From positions 156,979 through 220,978 of the forward strand of contig NZ_QVAI01000014.1 in the NCBI RefSeq assembly GCF_003427025.1: a stretch of 64,000 nucleotides of DNA, written 5' to 3'. The number at the start of each line of letters is the position of its first letter. The stretch's first letter is position 1. The position numbers and the translations under genes were made by a program. The notes under the pieces were generated by a model. That model made no database searches, was not told the DNA's origin, and saw only the letters and a program-made list of their open reading frames with translations. Origin of the DNA: Jiangella endophytica. Its GTDB lineage: Bacteria > Actinomycetota > Actinomycetes > Jiangellales > Jiangellaceae. Below are positions 49,947-59,301 of this stretch, piece by piece.

Positions 49947-52900
49947 ATGAGCGGTCGGTCGGGCACATCCAGGCGTCGTCTCCCCGCGATCCTCCTCGGC
50001 GGGTCGGTCGTCGCGACGCTCGTGGCGGCGACACCCGGGCATGCCGACGGGCCGGCGGCCACGCCCGCGAACGCGGCCGCGACGACGCTCGGAGCCGCGC
50101 CGCACGACGTCACGGTGACGCTGGTCACCGGCGACCGCGTCCAGGTGCACGAGGCGGCCGACGGGCGGCAGAGCATCACCGTCGACCCCGCGCCCCGGCC
50201 GAACGGCGTGGTGCCGCAGTTCCACGTCACCGGCCGGGGCGACACCACGTCGGTGATCCCGACGGACGTCGCCGCGCTGGTGCCGTCGCGGCTCGACGCC
50301 GCGCTGTTCGACATCGAGACGCTGGCGGCGCAGCGGGCCGGCGACACGCTGCCGCTGATCCTCGACTACGCCGACGACATGGTGCGGCCGCTCGACGCGG
50401 AGCCGGTCCCCGGTGCCGCCACCGCCCTCGAGCTGCCCGCGCTGAACGCCGTCGCCGTCGACGCCGAGCCCGGCGTGTTCGGCGCGGCGGTGCTCGGCCT
50501 GACCACCACGGGCGACGACGTCCGGACGCTGGCGTCCCAGCCGCTCGCCGGGGTGGAGAAGATCTGGCTCGACGCCCGCATCAAGGCGAGCCTGGACCGC
50601 AGCACCGGGCAGATCGGCGCACCGGCCGCCTGGGACGCCGGGTTCGACGGCACCGGCGTCACCGTCGCCGTCCTCGACACCGGCATCGACGACACCCATC
50701 CCGACCTCGCCGGGAAGGTCCAGGCGGCGGCGAACTTCTCCTCGGATCCCGACACCACGGACGGCGCCGGGCACGGCACCCACGTCGCGTCGACCGCGGC
50801 CGGCACCGGCGAGGCCTCCGGCGGCGACCGCCGCGGTGTGGCGCCCGGCGCGTCACTGCTCAACGGCAAGGTGCTCAACCACGACGGGTACGGGGAGATC
50901 TCCTGGGCGCTCGCCGGCATGGAGTGGGCCGCGCAGCAGGGCGCCGACATCGTCAACATGAGCTTCGGGCTCGGCCCCGGACACGTCGAGGCGCCGCTGC
51001 TGACGGCGACCGTCGAACGGCTGGCCGCCGAGTACGGCATCCTCTTCGTCGCAGCCGCGGGCAACGAGAGGTGCGCCGCCTGCATCGGCAGCCCGGCCGA
51101 CGCCCCGTCGGCCCTCACCGTGGGCGCCGTCGACCGCGAGGACCGGCTGGCCGCCTTCTCCAACCGCGGCCCGGTCTTCGGCAGGTACTCCGTGAAGCCC
51201 GACGTCACCGCGCCGGGCGTGAGCATCTCGGCAGCGCGGGCCGGTGGCGGTGACCCCTACGTCGCCTACACCGGCACGTCGATGGCGGCACCGCACGCCG
51301 CCGGCGCCGCCGCGCTGCTGGCCCAGGCGTACCCGGACCTCACCGCCGCGGAGCTGAAGTCGGCCCTGATGTCGACCGCGATCCCCTCGGCCGGCCAGGG
51401 TCTGTTCGACCAGGGCACCGGCCGCATCGACGTGCGCCGCGCGCTGGCCGGCCCGGTGCTCGCCGGTGGCGAGGCGCTGGACTTCGGGCTGGTCCCGTTC
51501 CCCGAGGACGGCCCGGTCCCGCCGCAGCAACGCACGGTCACCTACCGCAACGTCGGGGACGCGCCGGTGACGGTGCGGCTGGAGGCCGACCTGCCCGGCG
51601 CCGACGCCGGCGGCCTGACGGTGACCCCGTCGCAGCTGGTCGTCGAGCCGGGAACGGTCGCGACCGCGGAGGTCGTCCTGGACGTCGCCGGTGGCACTCC
51701 CGGCCAGTACGCCGGCGAGCTGCGGGCCACGGCAAGCGGCGCCGCACCCGTGCGCATGCCGGTCTCGTTCGAGGTCGAGGCCGAGCACTTCGAGGTCACG
51801 CTCACGGCGGTCGCGGGCGACGGCCGGCCGGCCCTCCCGTTCGGGAGCTTCCTCCCCACCCCGATCGTCAGCGTCGACACCGGCGAGCAGATGTGGGAGC
51901 CGTGCCGGAGCCAGGTGCCCGAGCAGGCGATCTGCGTGCGGGTCCCGGGCGGCACGTACTCGATGCTGGCCTGGGTGGTCACGAAGCCGGCGTGGGACGT
52001 GAGCGACGGCTCGGTCCACACCACGACGCCGCTGCACTCCGCGCTGGTGGGCGACCCCGAGGTCACCGTCGCCGAGGACATGTCGCTGGTCATGGACGCC
52101 CGCGAGGCGGTCGAGGTGGAGATCACGACGCCCGACCACGAGACCCGGGCCAACCTCGGCGGCGCCGCGGCGCTGAACTGGGTGCGCACCCCCGTCGAGG
52201 GACCGGCCACCGCCGACTACCTGATCAACGCGCCGGGAGCGCAGGTCGAGGAGCGGCTGTTCCTGCAGCCCACCGACGAGGTGATGCTCGGCTCGTTCAC
52301 CGCGTCGACGCGGTTCCGGCTGAGCCCGCCGGACATCACCCTGGCCGCCGACGGGCTGCGGCTCGACCCCGTGTACCTGCCGCCGGACGCCTTCAGCGAC
52401 AACAGCTGGGAGTTCCCGATGTTCGAGGGCACGGCCACGCTGCCGGTCGTCGACATCGGCGACGGGCAGCCCGATGACCTCGCCGGGCTGGACCTGGACG
52501 GCGCACTGGCGCTGGTCCGCCGATCCGACACCGTCCCGACCGGCGAGCAGGTCAACCGGGCGGCCGCCGCCGGCGCCGCCCTGGTGGCGGTCTACCACGA
52601 CCGGCCCGGGTCCAGCGCCGAGGTCACCGGCGACCCCGTCCACATCGACGTGCCCGCCGTCCGGCTGTCGCACGAGCAGGGCCTGGCGCTGCTCGAACGG
52701 CTCGCCGACGGACCGCTCACCGTCACGGCGACCGGCGACCCGGACAACCCGCTCCGCTACGACCTGGTCCACACCGAGCGCGGCCAGATCCCCGCCGACC
52801 TCAGCCACGTCGCCGACGCCGACGAGCTCGCCGCCGTCGAGCGCGACCTGCACGTCCAGCTCGACGGCACGCTCAGCGACACGTCGTGGGCGTTCGAGCC

Positions 52901-53828
52901 GGGCGCCGACTTCTCGGTCACCTGGGCGTACCCGATCCGGACGACGCCGGACCGGCGGGTCGACTACTACGTGCCCGATCCCGGCACCGAGTGGCAGCAC
53001 GGCCTCTACACGCCGCAGAGCCCGTACAACCACAACTGGCCCGACCCGTTCGTCACCCCGCTCAAGCCGCTCAGCCCGTTCCTGACCTACGACGAGCCGG
53101 GCCGCCGGCAGACCAGCTGGCTGCGGCAACCGCTGGTGCCGGGCTTCGACAGCAGCGCGCCGATGACCCGTCAGGGCGACGAGCTGATCATCCCCACGGC
53201 CGGCTATGTCGACGCCGACGACCACTTCGCCGAGGCCGTCGCCGACGGCGACGGCGCGGGCTACGACGGGCTGTTCCAGGTCTGGCACGGCGACAGGCTG
53301 CTCGGCGAGGCGAGCGGCAGGGAGCGGCCGGGCGGCACGATCCCGCTGCCGCCGGGCGACGAGACCTACCGCATCGACTACTCGCTGGAGAATCACACCC
53401 CGTGGGCGGCGTTGTCGACACGGACGCGGACCTCGTGGACGTTCGTCTCCGGCACGACGCCCGCCGATCAGCCGCCTGCCGTGGTGCCGCTGCTCACCCT
53501 CGACCACGACTTCGGCGCCGATCTCGGCAACCGGCTGCCCGGGCCACGGGACCGGCGCGGCCCGAACGAGATCTCCGTCGCCGCCGGGCACCTCGCCGGC
53601 GCCGAATCGCGGATCACCGGCCTCACCGTCGACGTGTCGTACGACGACGGCGCCAGCTGGCAGCCGCTTCGGGTGCGCCGCACCGGCGACACGTTCGCGG
53701 CGCATCTGCCCAACCGCCCGCCACGCGGCCACACCGGGTTCGTTTCGCTCCGCTTCGGCGCCGCCGACGCCGCCGGCAACCGGATCGACCAGGAGATCAT
53801 CCGGGCGGCGGCGCTGCCGGCGGACTGA
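49947..53828 (+). CDS. secreted S8 subtilisin-family peptidase with PA domain
   Basis: Exported serine protease of 1293 residues. The signal peptide is about 1-33 (ILLGGSVVATLVAATPGHA), with a propeptide to about 215. The catalytic domain (about 222-490) carries D244 (VAVLDTGID), H276 (GHGTHVAST), N373 (AAAGNE) and S445 (GTSMAAPH). A beta-sandwich follows. A PA-like domain lies near 850-930 (DLDGALALVRRSDTV), and more beta-rich modules reach the end. No membrane anchor or sortase signal is visible. ATG 49947 has AAGGAG upstream. Divergence from a TrmB/LuxR-type gene suggests nutrient-linked control. Confidence 0.93.
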   Translation: MSGRSGTSRRRLPAILLGGSVVATLVAATPGHADGPAATPANAAATTLGAAPHDVTVTLVTGDRVQVHEAADGRQSITVDPAPRPNGVVPQFHVTGRGDTTSVIPTDVAALVPSRLDAALFDIETLAAQRAGDTLPLILDYADDMVRPLDAEPVPGAATALELPALNAVAVDAEPGVFGAAVLGLTTTGDDVRTLASQPLAGVEKIWLDARIKASLDRSTGQIGAPAAWDAGFDGTGVTVAVLDTGIDDTHPDLAGKVQAAANFSSDPDTTDGAGHGTHVASTAAGTGEASGGDRRGVAPGASLLNGKVLNHDGYGEISWALAGMEWAAQQGADIVNMSFGLGPGHVEAPLLTATVERLAAEYGILFVAAAGNERCAACIGSPADAPSALTVGAVDREDRLAAFSNRGPVFGRYSVKPDVTAPGVSISAARAGGGDPYVAYTGTSMAAPHAAGAAALLAQAYPDLTAAELKSALMSTAIPSAGQGLFDQGTGRIDVRRALAGPVLAGGEALDFGLVPFPEDGPVPPQQRTVTYRNVGDAPVTVRLEADLPGADAGGLTVTPSQLVVEPGTVATAEVVLDVAGGTPGQYAGELRATASGAAPVRMPVSFEVEAEHFEVTLTAVAGDGRPALPFGSFLPTPIVSVDTGEQMWEPCRSQVPEQAICVRVPGGTYSMLAWVVTKPAWDVSDGSVHTTTPLHSALVGDPEVTVAEDMSLVMDAREAVEVEITTPDHETRANLGGAAALNWVRTPVEGPATADYLINAPGAQVEERLFLQPTDEVMLGSFTASTRFRLSPPDITLAADGLRLDPVYLPPDAFSDNSWEFPMFEGTATLPVVDIGDGQPDDLAGLDLDGALALVRRSDTVPTGEQVNRAAAAGAALVAVYHDRPGSSAEVTGDPVHIDVPAVRLSHEQGLALLERLADGPLTVTATGDPDNPLRYDLVHTERGQIPADLSHVADADELAAVERDLHVQLDGTLSDTSWAFEPGADFSVTWAYPIRTTPDRRVDYYVPDPGTEWQHGLYTPQSPYNHNWPDPFVTPLKPLSPFLTYDEPGRRQTSWLRQPLVPGFDSSAPMTRQGDELIIPTAGYVDADDHFAEAVADGDGAGYDGLFQVWHGDRLLGEASGRERPGGTIPLPPGDETYRIDYSLENHTPWAALSTRTRTSWTFVSGTTPADQPPAVVPLLTLDHDFGADLGNRLPGPRDRRGPNEISVAAGHLAGAESRITGLTVDVSYDDGASWQPLRVRRTGDTFAAHLPNRPPRGHTGFVSLRFGAADAAGNRIDQEIIRAAALPAD

Positions 53829-53881
53829 CCCGGCCGGAATTCCGCGTGCGCACCGTCGCGACGTCGTGTGACGATCACGGC

Positions 53882-54730
53882 GTGGACGCGGAGTCGGTCC
53901 TCGCCGAGGTCAACGCCGGGCATGGCCCCCGGTGGTCGCTGGTCCGCCCGCTCGACGGCGGATTCCAGACGGGCGCCTGGCTGCTGGCCGACCGGTCCGG
54001 CCGGTCCGCGGTCCTGAAGTGGGGCCCGGACCGCGACTGGGCGCCGCAGGTGGTTCGCGCCGCCACGGCGGTCGCGCGGGTCCGCGCCGCCGGATACCCG
54101 ACGCCGGCCTGGTACGCGGTCGGCCGCACGCGAGGCGGCGGGGCCTACCAGGTCCAGGAGTACGTCCGTGGCCGTGCGCTGGACACGGTGGATCCGAGAC
54201 AGGCGACGGCGCTGATCGACGTCCTGGAGCGGCAGGCCGGACTGGGCCCCGACCCGCGGCGCGACTGGTCGGCCTACGTCCGCAATCTGCTCACCGACGG
54301 GTGGCCGGCGCTCAGCTACCCGGTCGCCGCGGCCGGACCGGCCGGGCGGCGTTTCGTGGCCGAGTGCGAGCGCCAGCTCCCCGCCGGCCCGCCGGCGAAC
54401 CTGCCCGCGGCCGATCTGGTGCATGGCGACTTCCGGCCCGGCAATGTGCTCTTCGAGGGCGGCCGCGTCAGCGGAGTCGTCGACATCGAGGCGCTGGGGT
54501 GTGGCACCCGGGCCTACGACTACGCGACGTTGCTCACCGCGCGCGAGGTCGGCGCCGCGGCCCGGCGCGCGGTCATCGACGCCGGCCGACGGGTCGCCGG
54601 CCGGGCCGTCCTCCGCTGGTGCTTCATCGCCGCCGCGGCCGAGCTGCTCGGGTTCATGCGCCGGCACGGACGACCGGGCGCCGACGCCGCGGCGCGGCAG
54701 CTGCACGCCGTTCTCGCCGAGATCGGGTGA
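53882..54730 (+). CDS. aminoglycoside phosphotransferase-family kinase
   Basis: Protein-kinase-fold small-molecule kinase of 282 residues from GTG 53882. The catalytic loop is LVHGDFRPGNVLF (about residue 179 on) and the metal-binding Asp lies in SGVVDIEALGCG, with RAYDYATLL following. The N-lobe Lys is probably that in AVLKWGPDRDW. APH-fold enzymes phosphorylate antibiotics, choline, homoserine or sugars; no resistance is implied by the sequence. It starts 53 bases after the protease stop and is convergent with a GH63-like gene, with one base between the stops. Confidence 0.83.
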   Translation: MDAESVLAEVNAGHGPRWSLVRPLDGGFQTGAWLLADRSGRSAVLKWGPDRDWAPQVVRAATAVARVRAAGYPTPAWYAVGRTRGGGAYQVQEYVRGRALDTVDPRQATALIDVLERQAGLGPDPRRDWSAYVRNLLTDGWPALSYPVAAAGPAGRRFVAECERQLPAGPPANLPAADLVHGDFRPGNVLFEGGRVSGVVDIEALGCGTRAYDYATLLTAREVGAAARRAVIDAGRRVAGRAVLRWCFIAAAAELLGFMRRHGRPGADAAARQLHAVLAEIG

Positions 54731-54731
54731 G

Positions 54732-56063
54732 TCAGCGCGCCAGCCAGTCGAGGGCGACGGCGGCGGTCCAGGACTGGTGCAGGCTGCCCAGCGGCTCGCC
54801 CGTGAACGGCTCGTAGTACTCGCCGAAGTCGCCGCCGGCGAGCTGCCGCAGCGACGCGTCGCGCAGCCGCCGGGCGCCGTCGTCGTCGCCCTGGCGCTCG
54901 AACGCCCAGCCGAACAGCCACGACATGATCGGCCAGACCGGGCCGCGCCAGTACGTCCTCGCCTGCAGGCCCGGGTCTGCGGGCGAGACCGACGGCGGCA
55001 GCGGATGCGCCAGCTCGGGGTGCCCGCACCAGCGCTCGCCCCAGAACAGCGACCGCTGCCGGGCCACGACGGGGCCGCCGTCGGCGCCGCAGAACAGCGG
55101 GGCGAAGCCGGCGATCGTCTCGGTCTCGATCCAGCGCCCGGACCGGCGGTCGAGGTCGCGGGCCAGTCCCGTCGACGGCGACACCGTCGACAGCACGCCG
55201 GCGCGGAACCGGGCGGCCAGCTCGCGCAGCTCGGCGGCATCATCGTCGAAGCCCAGCTCGTCGCCGAGAGCGGCCAGTTCGTCGCTGGCGACGGCGAGGA
55301 TCGCGGACATGAACACGTCGGCGACCCGGAACGCGACGACCTCGCGGGCGGCGGTGTCGTCGTAGCGGACCCGGCGCAGCTGCTCGACGATCCACAGGTA
55401 CCGGCCGTACTCGGCGTCGGTGGGCCGTTCGCGCACGTCGCCGACGTGGTGGACGTCGGTGCGGACGAAGCCGGGCAGGTCGTCGCCCGGGACGACGGCG
55501 GCGTAGGGCTGGTCCCAGCGCGGCGAGTTGTCCATGCCGCTCTCCCAGCCGTGGTGGATCTCCACCAGGCCGCGGCCGTCGGGATCGCGCGCGGTGGCCA
55601 GCCAGCGGTGCCAGGCCAGCCAGGACCCGAATGTCTCACGGACGAACGCCTCGGCCTGCTCGCGGGTCTCGCCGCCCGCGGCGCGCCCGGCGTCGAGGAT
55701 GCGGCGCACCGCGATGGCGTGCACCGGCGGCTGGCAGATGCCCGACGTCCGGACGGCGGCGGGGGCGGCCGCCGCGGCCTGTGTCGCCCACCGTTCCGGG
55801 CCGGGGAAGTAGCCGTCGCCCTCGGAGAAGACGATGTGCGGGATCATCCCGGTCGACCACTGGGCGCGCAGCAACGTGCGCAGCTCGGTGATGGCGCGCG
55901 GCACGGACAACCGAGCCAGCCCGACGGCGATCAGCCCGGAGTCCCAGCTCCACATGTGCGGGTAGAGCCGCGGCGCCGCCGCCGTCATGGAGCCGAGGTC
56001 GTTGCCGCGCAGGACGTCGGCCGCGCGGTCGCCGAGCCCCACATCACTGACAGGGACCCGCAC
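54732..56063 (-). CDS. GH63-like (alpha/alpha)6 glycoside hydrolase
   Basis: Cytoplasmic (alpha/alpha)6-barrel hydrolase of 443 residues, close to the MGH1-like mannosyl/glucosylglycerate hydrolases. Family motifs: MWSWDSGLIAVGL, EIHHGWESGMDNSPRWD with the probable acid residue D178 or D184, YWRGPVWPIMSWL, and FGEYYEPFTGEPLGS with the probable base near E415-E418. It would release glucose or mannose from a small glycoside or a compatible solute. The GTG 56063 start is supported by GGAGGAGG upstream. It is divergent from a ROK regulator, which is probably its repressor. Confidence 0.82.
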   Translation of the reverse strand: MRVPVSDVGLGDRAADVLRGNDLGSMTAAAPRLYPHMWSWDSGLIAVGLARLSVPRAITELRTLLRAQWSTGMIPHIVFSEGDGYFPGPERWATQAAAAAPAAVRTSGICQPPVHAIAVRRILDAGRAAGGETREQAEAFVRETFGSWLAWHRWLATARDPDGRGLVEIHHGWESGMDNSPRWDQPYAAVVPGDDLPGFVRTDVHHVGDVRERPTDAEYGRYLWIVEQLRRVRYDDTAAREVVAFRVADVFMSAILAVASDELAALGDELGFDDDAAELRELAARFRAGVLSTVSPSTGLARDLDRRSGRWIETETIAGFAPLFCGADGGPVVARQRSLFWGERWCGHPELAHPLPPSVSPADPGLQARTYWRGPVWPIMSWLFGWAFERQGDDDGARRLRDASLRQLAGGDFGEYYEPFTGEPLGSLHQSWTAAVALDWLAR

Positions 56064-56156
56064 CGCGCCTCCTCCGATGTCGCCGGGATGTCGCCCCAGC
56101 GACCAGGCTTCGGTATCGTCCTGCTTTTGTCAACTCGCTGTACGTAAGGGGCTAGC

Positions 56157-57317
56157 GTGACGGCGCTGCGTACCACCGGCCGGCCCGCGGCGACGGCCGG
56201 CAGCTCGCCCGGCCGGCTGCTGGAGCTGATCCGCTCCCGCGACGACTGGACCCGCCAGCAGCTACTGGCCGAGACCGGGCTGTCGCGGATGACGCTGTTC
56301 GAACGGCTGGACGCGCTGTTCCGCGCCGGGCTGGTGTACGAGGCGGGGCCGGCCGGGCCGACCGGCGGCCGTCCGGCGGCGCTGATCCGGTTCGCCGACC
56401 AGGGCCGCGTCGTCCTCGTCCTCGACCTCGACCACCACACCGGGCGCATCGCGGTCACCGACCTCACCGGGCGCAGTCTGCGCGAACGCGAGCTGCCGCT
56501 GGACATCGCCGGCCCGCCGGACGTGGTGCTGGCGACGGTGTGCCACGTCGCGGACGGCCTGCTGGCGGCGGCCGACGGCGAGACGCTGGTCGGGGTGGGC
56601 GTCGCGCTGCCCGGCCCGGTGTCGCCGGTGACCGGGCTGCTGCGCCCGGCGACCGTCATGCCCGGCTGGGACGGTTTCCCGATCGCCGCCGTCATCGGGG
56701 CGCGCTGGCCGGTCCCCGTCCTGCTGGAGAACGACGCCCGCGCGCACGCGCTGGGCGAGGCGGCCGAACGGCCGGGCGCCACGCCGCTGCTCGCGGTGAA
56801 GTACGCGCACGGCATCGGCGCCGGCCTGGTGCTGGACGGCGCGCTGCTGTGCGGGTTCGACGGCGCGGCCGGCGACATCGGGCACATCCGGGCCGGCTCG
56901 GGCGGCGACGCGCCGACCTGCCGGTGCGGGCGGACGGGGTGCCTGGCGGCGTACGCGTCGGGCTACGCGCTGCTGCGGCGGCGCGGCGTGACGCCGTCGT
57001 CGTCGGACGATCTCGCCGCGCGGCTGGCGGCGACGGCGGACCTGCGCGACGGGGCGCGGCTGCTCGGCCGGACGCTGGCCGGGCTGGTCGCGTTGGTCAA
57101 CCCGCAGACCATCGTGCTGGGCGGCGCGCTCGGGCGGCTGTCGGCGGTGGTCGACGAGGTGCGTACGGCCGTGCGGGCCGACGCGCTCGACCGGCTGACC
57201 GGCGACCTGGAGATCGTGCCGAGCACGGCCCACCACCCGGCCGCCGTCGGCATGGCCGCCCTGGTCACCGGGCACGTGTACGCGCCGGCCGCCGTCGACG
57301 CGCTCGTCGCGACCTGA
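56157..57317 (+). CDS. ROK-family transcriptional regulator
   Basis: Sugar-responsive repressor of 386 residues. The N-terminal winged helix (about 15-75, LLAETGLSRMTLFERLDALF) is followed by a ROK kinase-like domain. The zinc motif CRCGRTGC is intact and the sugar-binding His sits in GDIGHIR. An ATP-site DLDHHTGR is also visible, so kinase activity may remain. GTG 56157 has AAGGGG upstream. It is divergent from the GH63-like gene across 93 bases, with a short direct repeat GATGTCGCC in that gap. The likely effector is the sugar produced by that hydrolase. Confidence 0.88.
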   Translation: MTALRTTGRPAATAGSSPGRLLELIRSRDDWTRQQLLAETGLSRMTLFERLDALFRAGLVYEAGPAGPTGGRPAALIRFADQGRVVLVLDLDHHTGRIAVTDLTGRSLRERELPLDIAGPPDVVLATVCHVADGLLAAADGETLVGVGVALPGPVSPVTGLLRPATVMPGWDGFPIAAVIGARWPVPVLLENDARAHALGEAAERPGATPLLAVKYAHGIGAGLVLDGALLCGFDGAAGDIGHIRAGSGGDAPTCRCGRTGCLAAYASGYALLRRRGVTPSSSDDLAARLAATADLRDGARLLGRTLAGLVALVNPQTIVLGGALGRLSAVVDEVRTAVRADALDRLTGDLEIVPSTAHHPAAVGMAALVTGHVYAPAAVDALVAT

Positions 57318-57401
57318 CCACCGTGTGCCGGCCCCGGTCAGCTGTGCGTCCCGTGCGCCGTCCGTCCGTGCGCGGTGCGTCCCGTGCGCCGAACCCGGTG
57401 A

Positions 57402-57450
57402 CACCCCGCCCGGCCGGGTGGGAGGCCCACCCTACGGGCGGGCACCGACA
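57402..57450 (+). repeat. dispersed nested-palindrome element, copy 2
   Basis: Outer arms CCCGCCC (57405-57411) and GGGCGGG (57436-57442) enclose 24 bases holding a perfect inner stem GGGTGGG-AGG-CCCACCC. It is identical to copy 1 (22218-22266) at 45 of 49 positions. It lies between the convergent ROK and HTH genes, 20 bases before the stop of the latter, so termination is a possible role. Confidence 0.8.
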
Positions 57451-57469
57451 GAGTCGCCGCGAACGAGGC

Positions 57470-58039
57470 TCAGAGCGCGGGGCGGCGGCGCCGGGTCTGC
57501 CGGGCGGCCCAGTGGTCGATGATCGGCCGGGTCCACAGCGGCACCCGCTGGTTCAGCGTGACGATGGGCGGCGGCATCTGCTGGCGCGCGTGGTAGGCGT
57601 TGACGGTGCTGCGGGTGACGCCGAGCAAGCGGGCGATCGCCGACGCCGTCAGCAGCGCCGCCGGGTCGAGTTCCGGCGCCCACAGGCCCACCACGACCTC
57701 GGACCGCGCCAGGATCTCGTCCACCGGCACCTCCACGGTCGCCGCCGACCCGAGCGTCGCCAGCGGGATGCACCAGCGCAGCTCCGGCCGCGCGTCGGGG
57801 CCCTCCAGCCAGTCGCGGTCCAGCAGGACGACCTCGCCGTCGTCGCGGGTGGCCCGCGGGGCGCCGGCGTAGCGGCGGCCGAACGTCACGTCCTCGGCGC
57901 CCGGGACCGGCTGGCGCGAGTTCGTGTAGACCCACGTTCCGCCAGTGCGCAAGTAGTTGCCACCACCGGCGACCAACTCGGCATCAGGCCAGGTCAAAGG
58001 GCGCAATGCGGCCTCCAACTCAGCACCGGCGTCGAGCAC
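57470..58039 (-). CDS. HTH-domain protein of unknown function
   Basis: Protein of 189 residues from GTG 58039. The C-terminus has an excisionase- or MerR-like helix-turn-helix (LLTASAIARLLGVTRSTVNAY) followed by a wing-like stretch ending in WTRPIIDHWAARQ. The N-terminal 110 residues (TWPDAELVAGGGNYLRTGG, VVLLDRDWLEGPDAR) form no domain that I recognise. There is no partner gene on the same strand. It could be a DNA-binding regulator; the target is unknown. Confidence 0.6.
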   Translation of the reverse strand: MLDAGAELEAALRPLTWPDAELVAGGGNYLRTGGTWVYTNSRQPVPGAEDVTFGRRYAGAPRATRDDGEVVLLDRDWLEGPDARPELRWCIPLATLGSAATVEVPVDEILARSEVVVGLWAPELDPAALLTASAIARLLGVTRSTVNAYHARQQMPPPIVTLNQRVPLWTRPIIDHWAARQTRRRRPAL

Positions 58040-58067
58040 GACACACCCCCGCCACTACAGCCATTGG

Positions 58068-58096
58068 TTGTATATCGGGCAAAGCCCGCTTACAGT
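58068..58096 (+). promoter_or_regulatory. candidate sigma-70-type promoter of the M23 peptidase gene
   Basis: TTGTAT (58068-58073) and TACAGT (58091-58096) are separated by 17 bases, and a CGGGC-AAA-GCCCG hairpin lies in the spacer. The GTG start follows 34 bases later. The block is AT-rich compared with its surroundings. Confidence 0.4.
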
Positions 58097-58130
58097 AGCG
58101 GCCGATGACCGCAGACAGGAAGGGCCCCGA

Positions 58131-59297
58131 GTGAGGAGACGATCACTGGGGCCGATCGTGGCCGCAGCTGTCACCGCCGGATGTCTCTCCTGGGGAATGA
58201 CGTCCTCGACGGCAGTGCCCGATCCCCGTGCCGCGTCCACCGTGCCCTCGGTCGAGGAGGCTCAGGCCGACCTCGAGGCCGCGCAGGCGGCGTTCACCGA
58301 GGCCCAGAAGACCGAGCGAGCCGCGCAGCAGCGTGCGGAGGAGGCCAGCCAGGCCGCCGCCGACGCCCGGTCTGCCGCCGACCGCGCCACCGCACGCGCC
58401 GAGCGGGCGCGTGGCGAGAGCACCAACGCCGCCGCGGCGGCCGATGCCGCCCACGAGACGTTGGGCCGGCTGGCGGCGCACGCGTACATGAACAACTCCG
58501 AGCTCACCGGCCTCATGCAGCTCGGCATCGCCGATCCCGAGGAGTTCCAGGCCCGGTCGACCGGCGTCTCGGAGCTCATGCGGGTCCAGGACAGCGTCCT
58601 CGCCGAGGCGGCGGAGTCGCGCGCCAACGCCACGAACGCCGCCAGCCGGGCCGACGGCCACGCGGCCGCAGCGGAGGAGTCCGCGGCCGCCGCCAAGACG
58701 CTGTACGAGCAGGCCACCACGGCCCTCGAGGAGGCGTCCGCGGCGAGCGCCACGGCCAACGAGCAGCTGCAGAAGATGCGCGAGGTGCACGCTGCGGCCG
58801 AGCAGGCCCAGCGCGAGCGCGAGGCGGCCGAGAACCAGCCCGACCGCGGCGACCGCGGCGAGGACGACGGCACGACCGACACGCCCCCGCCCAGCGGCAA
58901 CGGCGTCTTCCAGCGCCCGGCGAGCGGCAGCATCACCTCGCCGTACGGCATGCGGGTGCACCCGGTGACCGGCGTGTACAAGCTGCACAGCGGCACCGAC
59001 TTCGGCGCGGCGTGCGGGGCTCCCGTGTACGCGGCCTACCCGGGCACGATCGAGTCGACCGGCTACGCGGGCGCCTACGGCAACCGCATCGAGATCGCGC
59101 ACGGCAACGTCAACGGACTGGACGTCACCACGACGTACAACCACCTGTCGGCGTTCAGCTCCAGCCCGGGGCAGTCCGTGGCGACCGGCGACCTCATCGG
59201 CCGCGTCGGCACCACCGGGTCGTCGACCGGCTGCCACCTGCACTTCGAGGTGCTGGTGAACGGCGACTTCACCGATCCGATGTCCTGGCTCTCGTAA
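58131..59297 (+). CDS. secreted M23 peptidoglycan endopeptidase with coiled coil
   Basis: Exported metallopeptidase of 388 residues. The signal peptide is about 1-30. A long Ala/Glu-rich coiled coil (about 40-240) is broken by a short segment with AYMNNSELTGLMQLG. An acidic Gly/Pro linker leads to the LytM/M23 domain (about 260-388). Zinc ligands are visible: H286 and D290 (KLHSGTDFG) and H369 and H371 (GCHLHFEV). Such proteins cut peptide cross-links in the cell wall or activate amidases at division. GTG 58131 has AGGAAGGG upstream. Confidence 0.92.
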   Translation: MRRRSLGPIVAAAVTAGCLSWGMTSSTAVPDPRAASTVPSVEEAQADLEAAQAAFTEAQKTERAAQQRAEEASQAAADARSAADRATARAERARGESTNAAAAADAAHETLGRLAAHAYMNNSELTGLMQLGIADPEEFQARSTGVSELMRVQDSVLAEAAESRANATNAASRADGHAAAAEESAAAAKTLYEQATTALEEASAASATANEQLQKMREVHAAAEQAQREREAAENQPDRGDRGEDDGTTDTPPPSGNGVFQRPASGSITSPYGMRVHPVTGVYKLHSGTDFGAACGAPVYAAYPGTIESTGYAGAYGNRIEIAHGNVNGLDVTTTYNHLSAFSSSPGQSVATGDLIGRVGTTGSSTGCHLHFEVLVNGDFTDPMSWLS

Positions 59298-59301
59298 CGC
59301 G

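Noticed and set aside
52886..54730. A start of the phosphotransferase gene inside the protease gene
   Set aside because: The open frame is long only because no stop occurs; GTG 53882 starts directly at the kinase fold and avoids a 940-base overlap.
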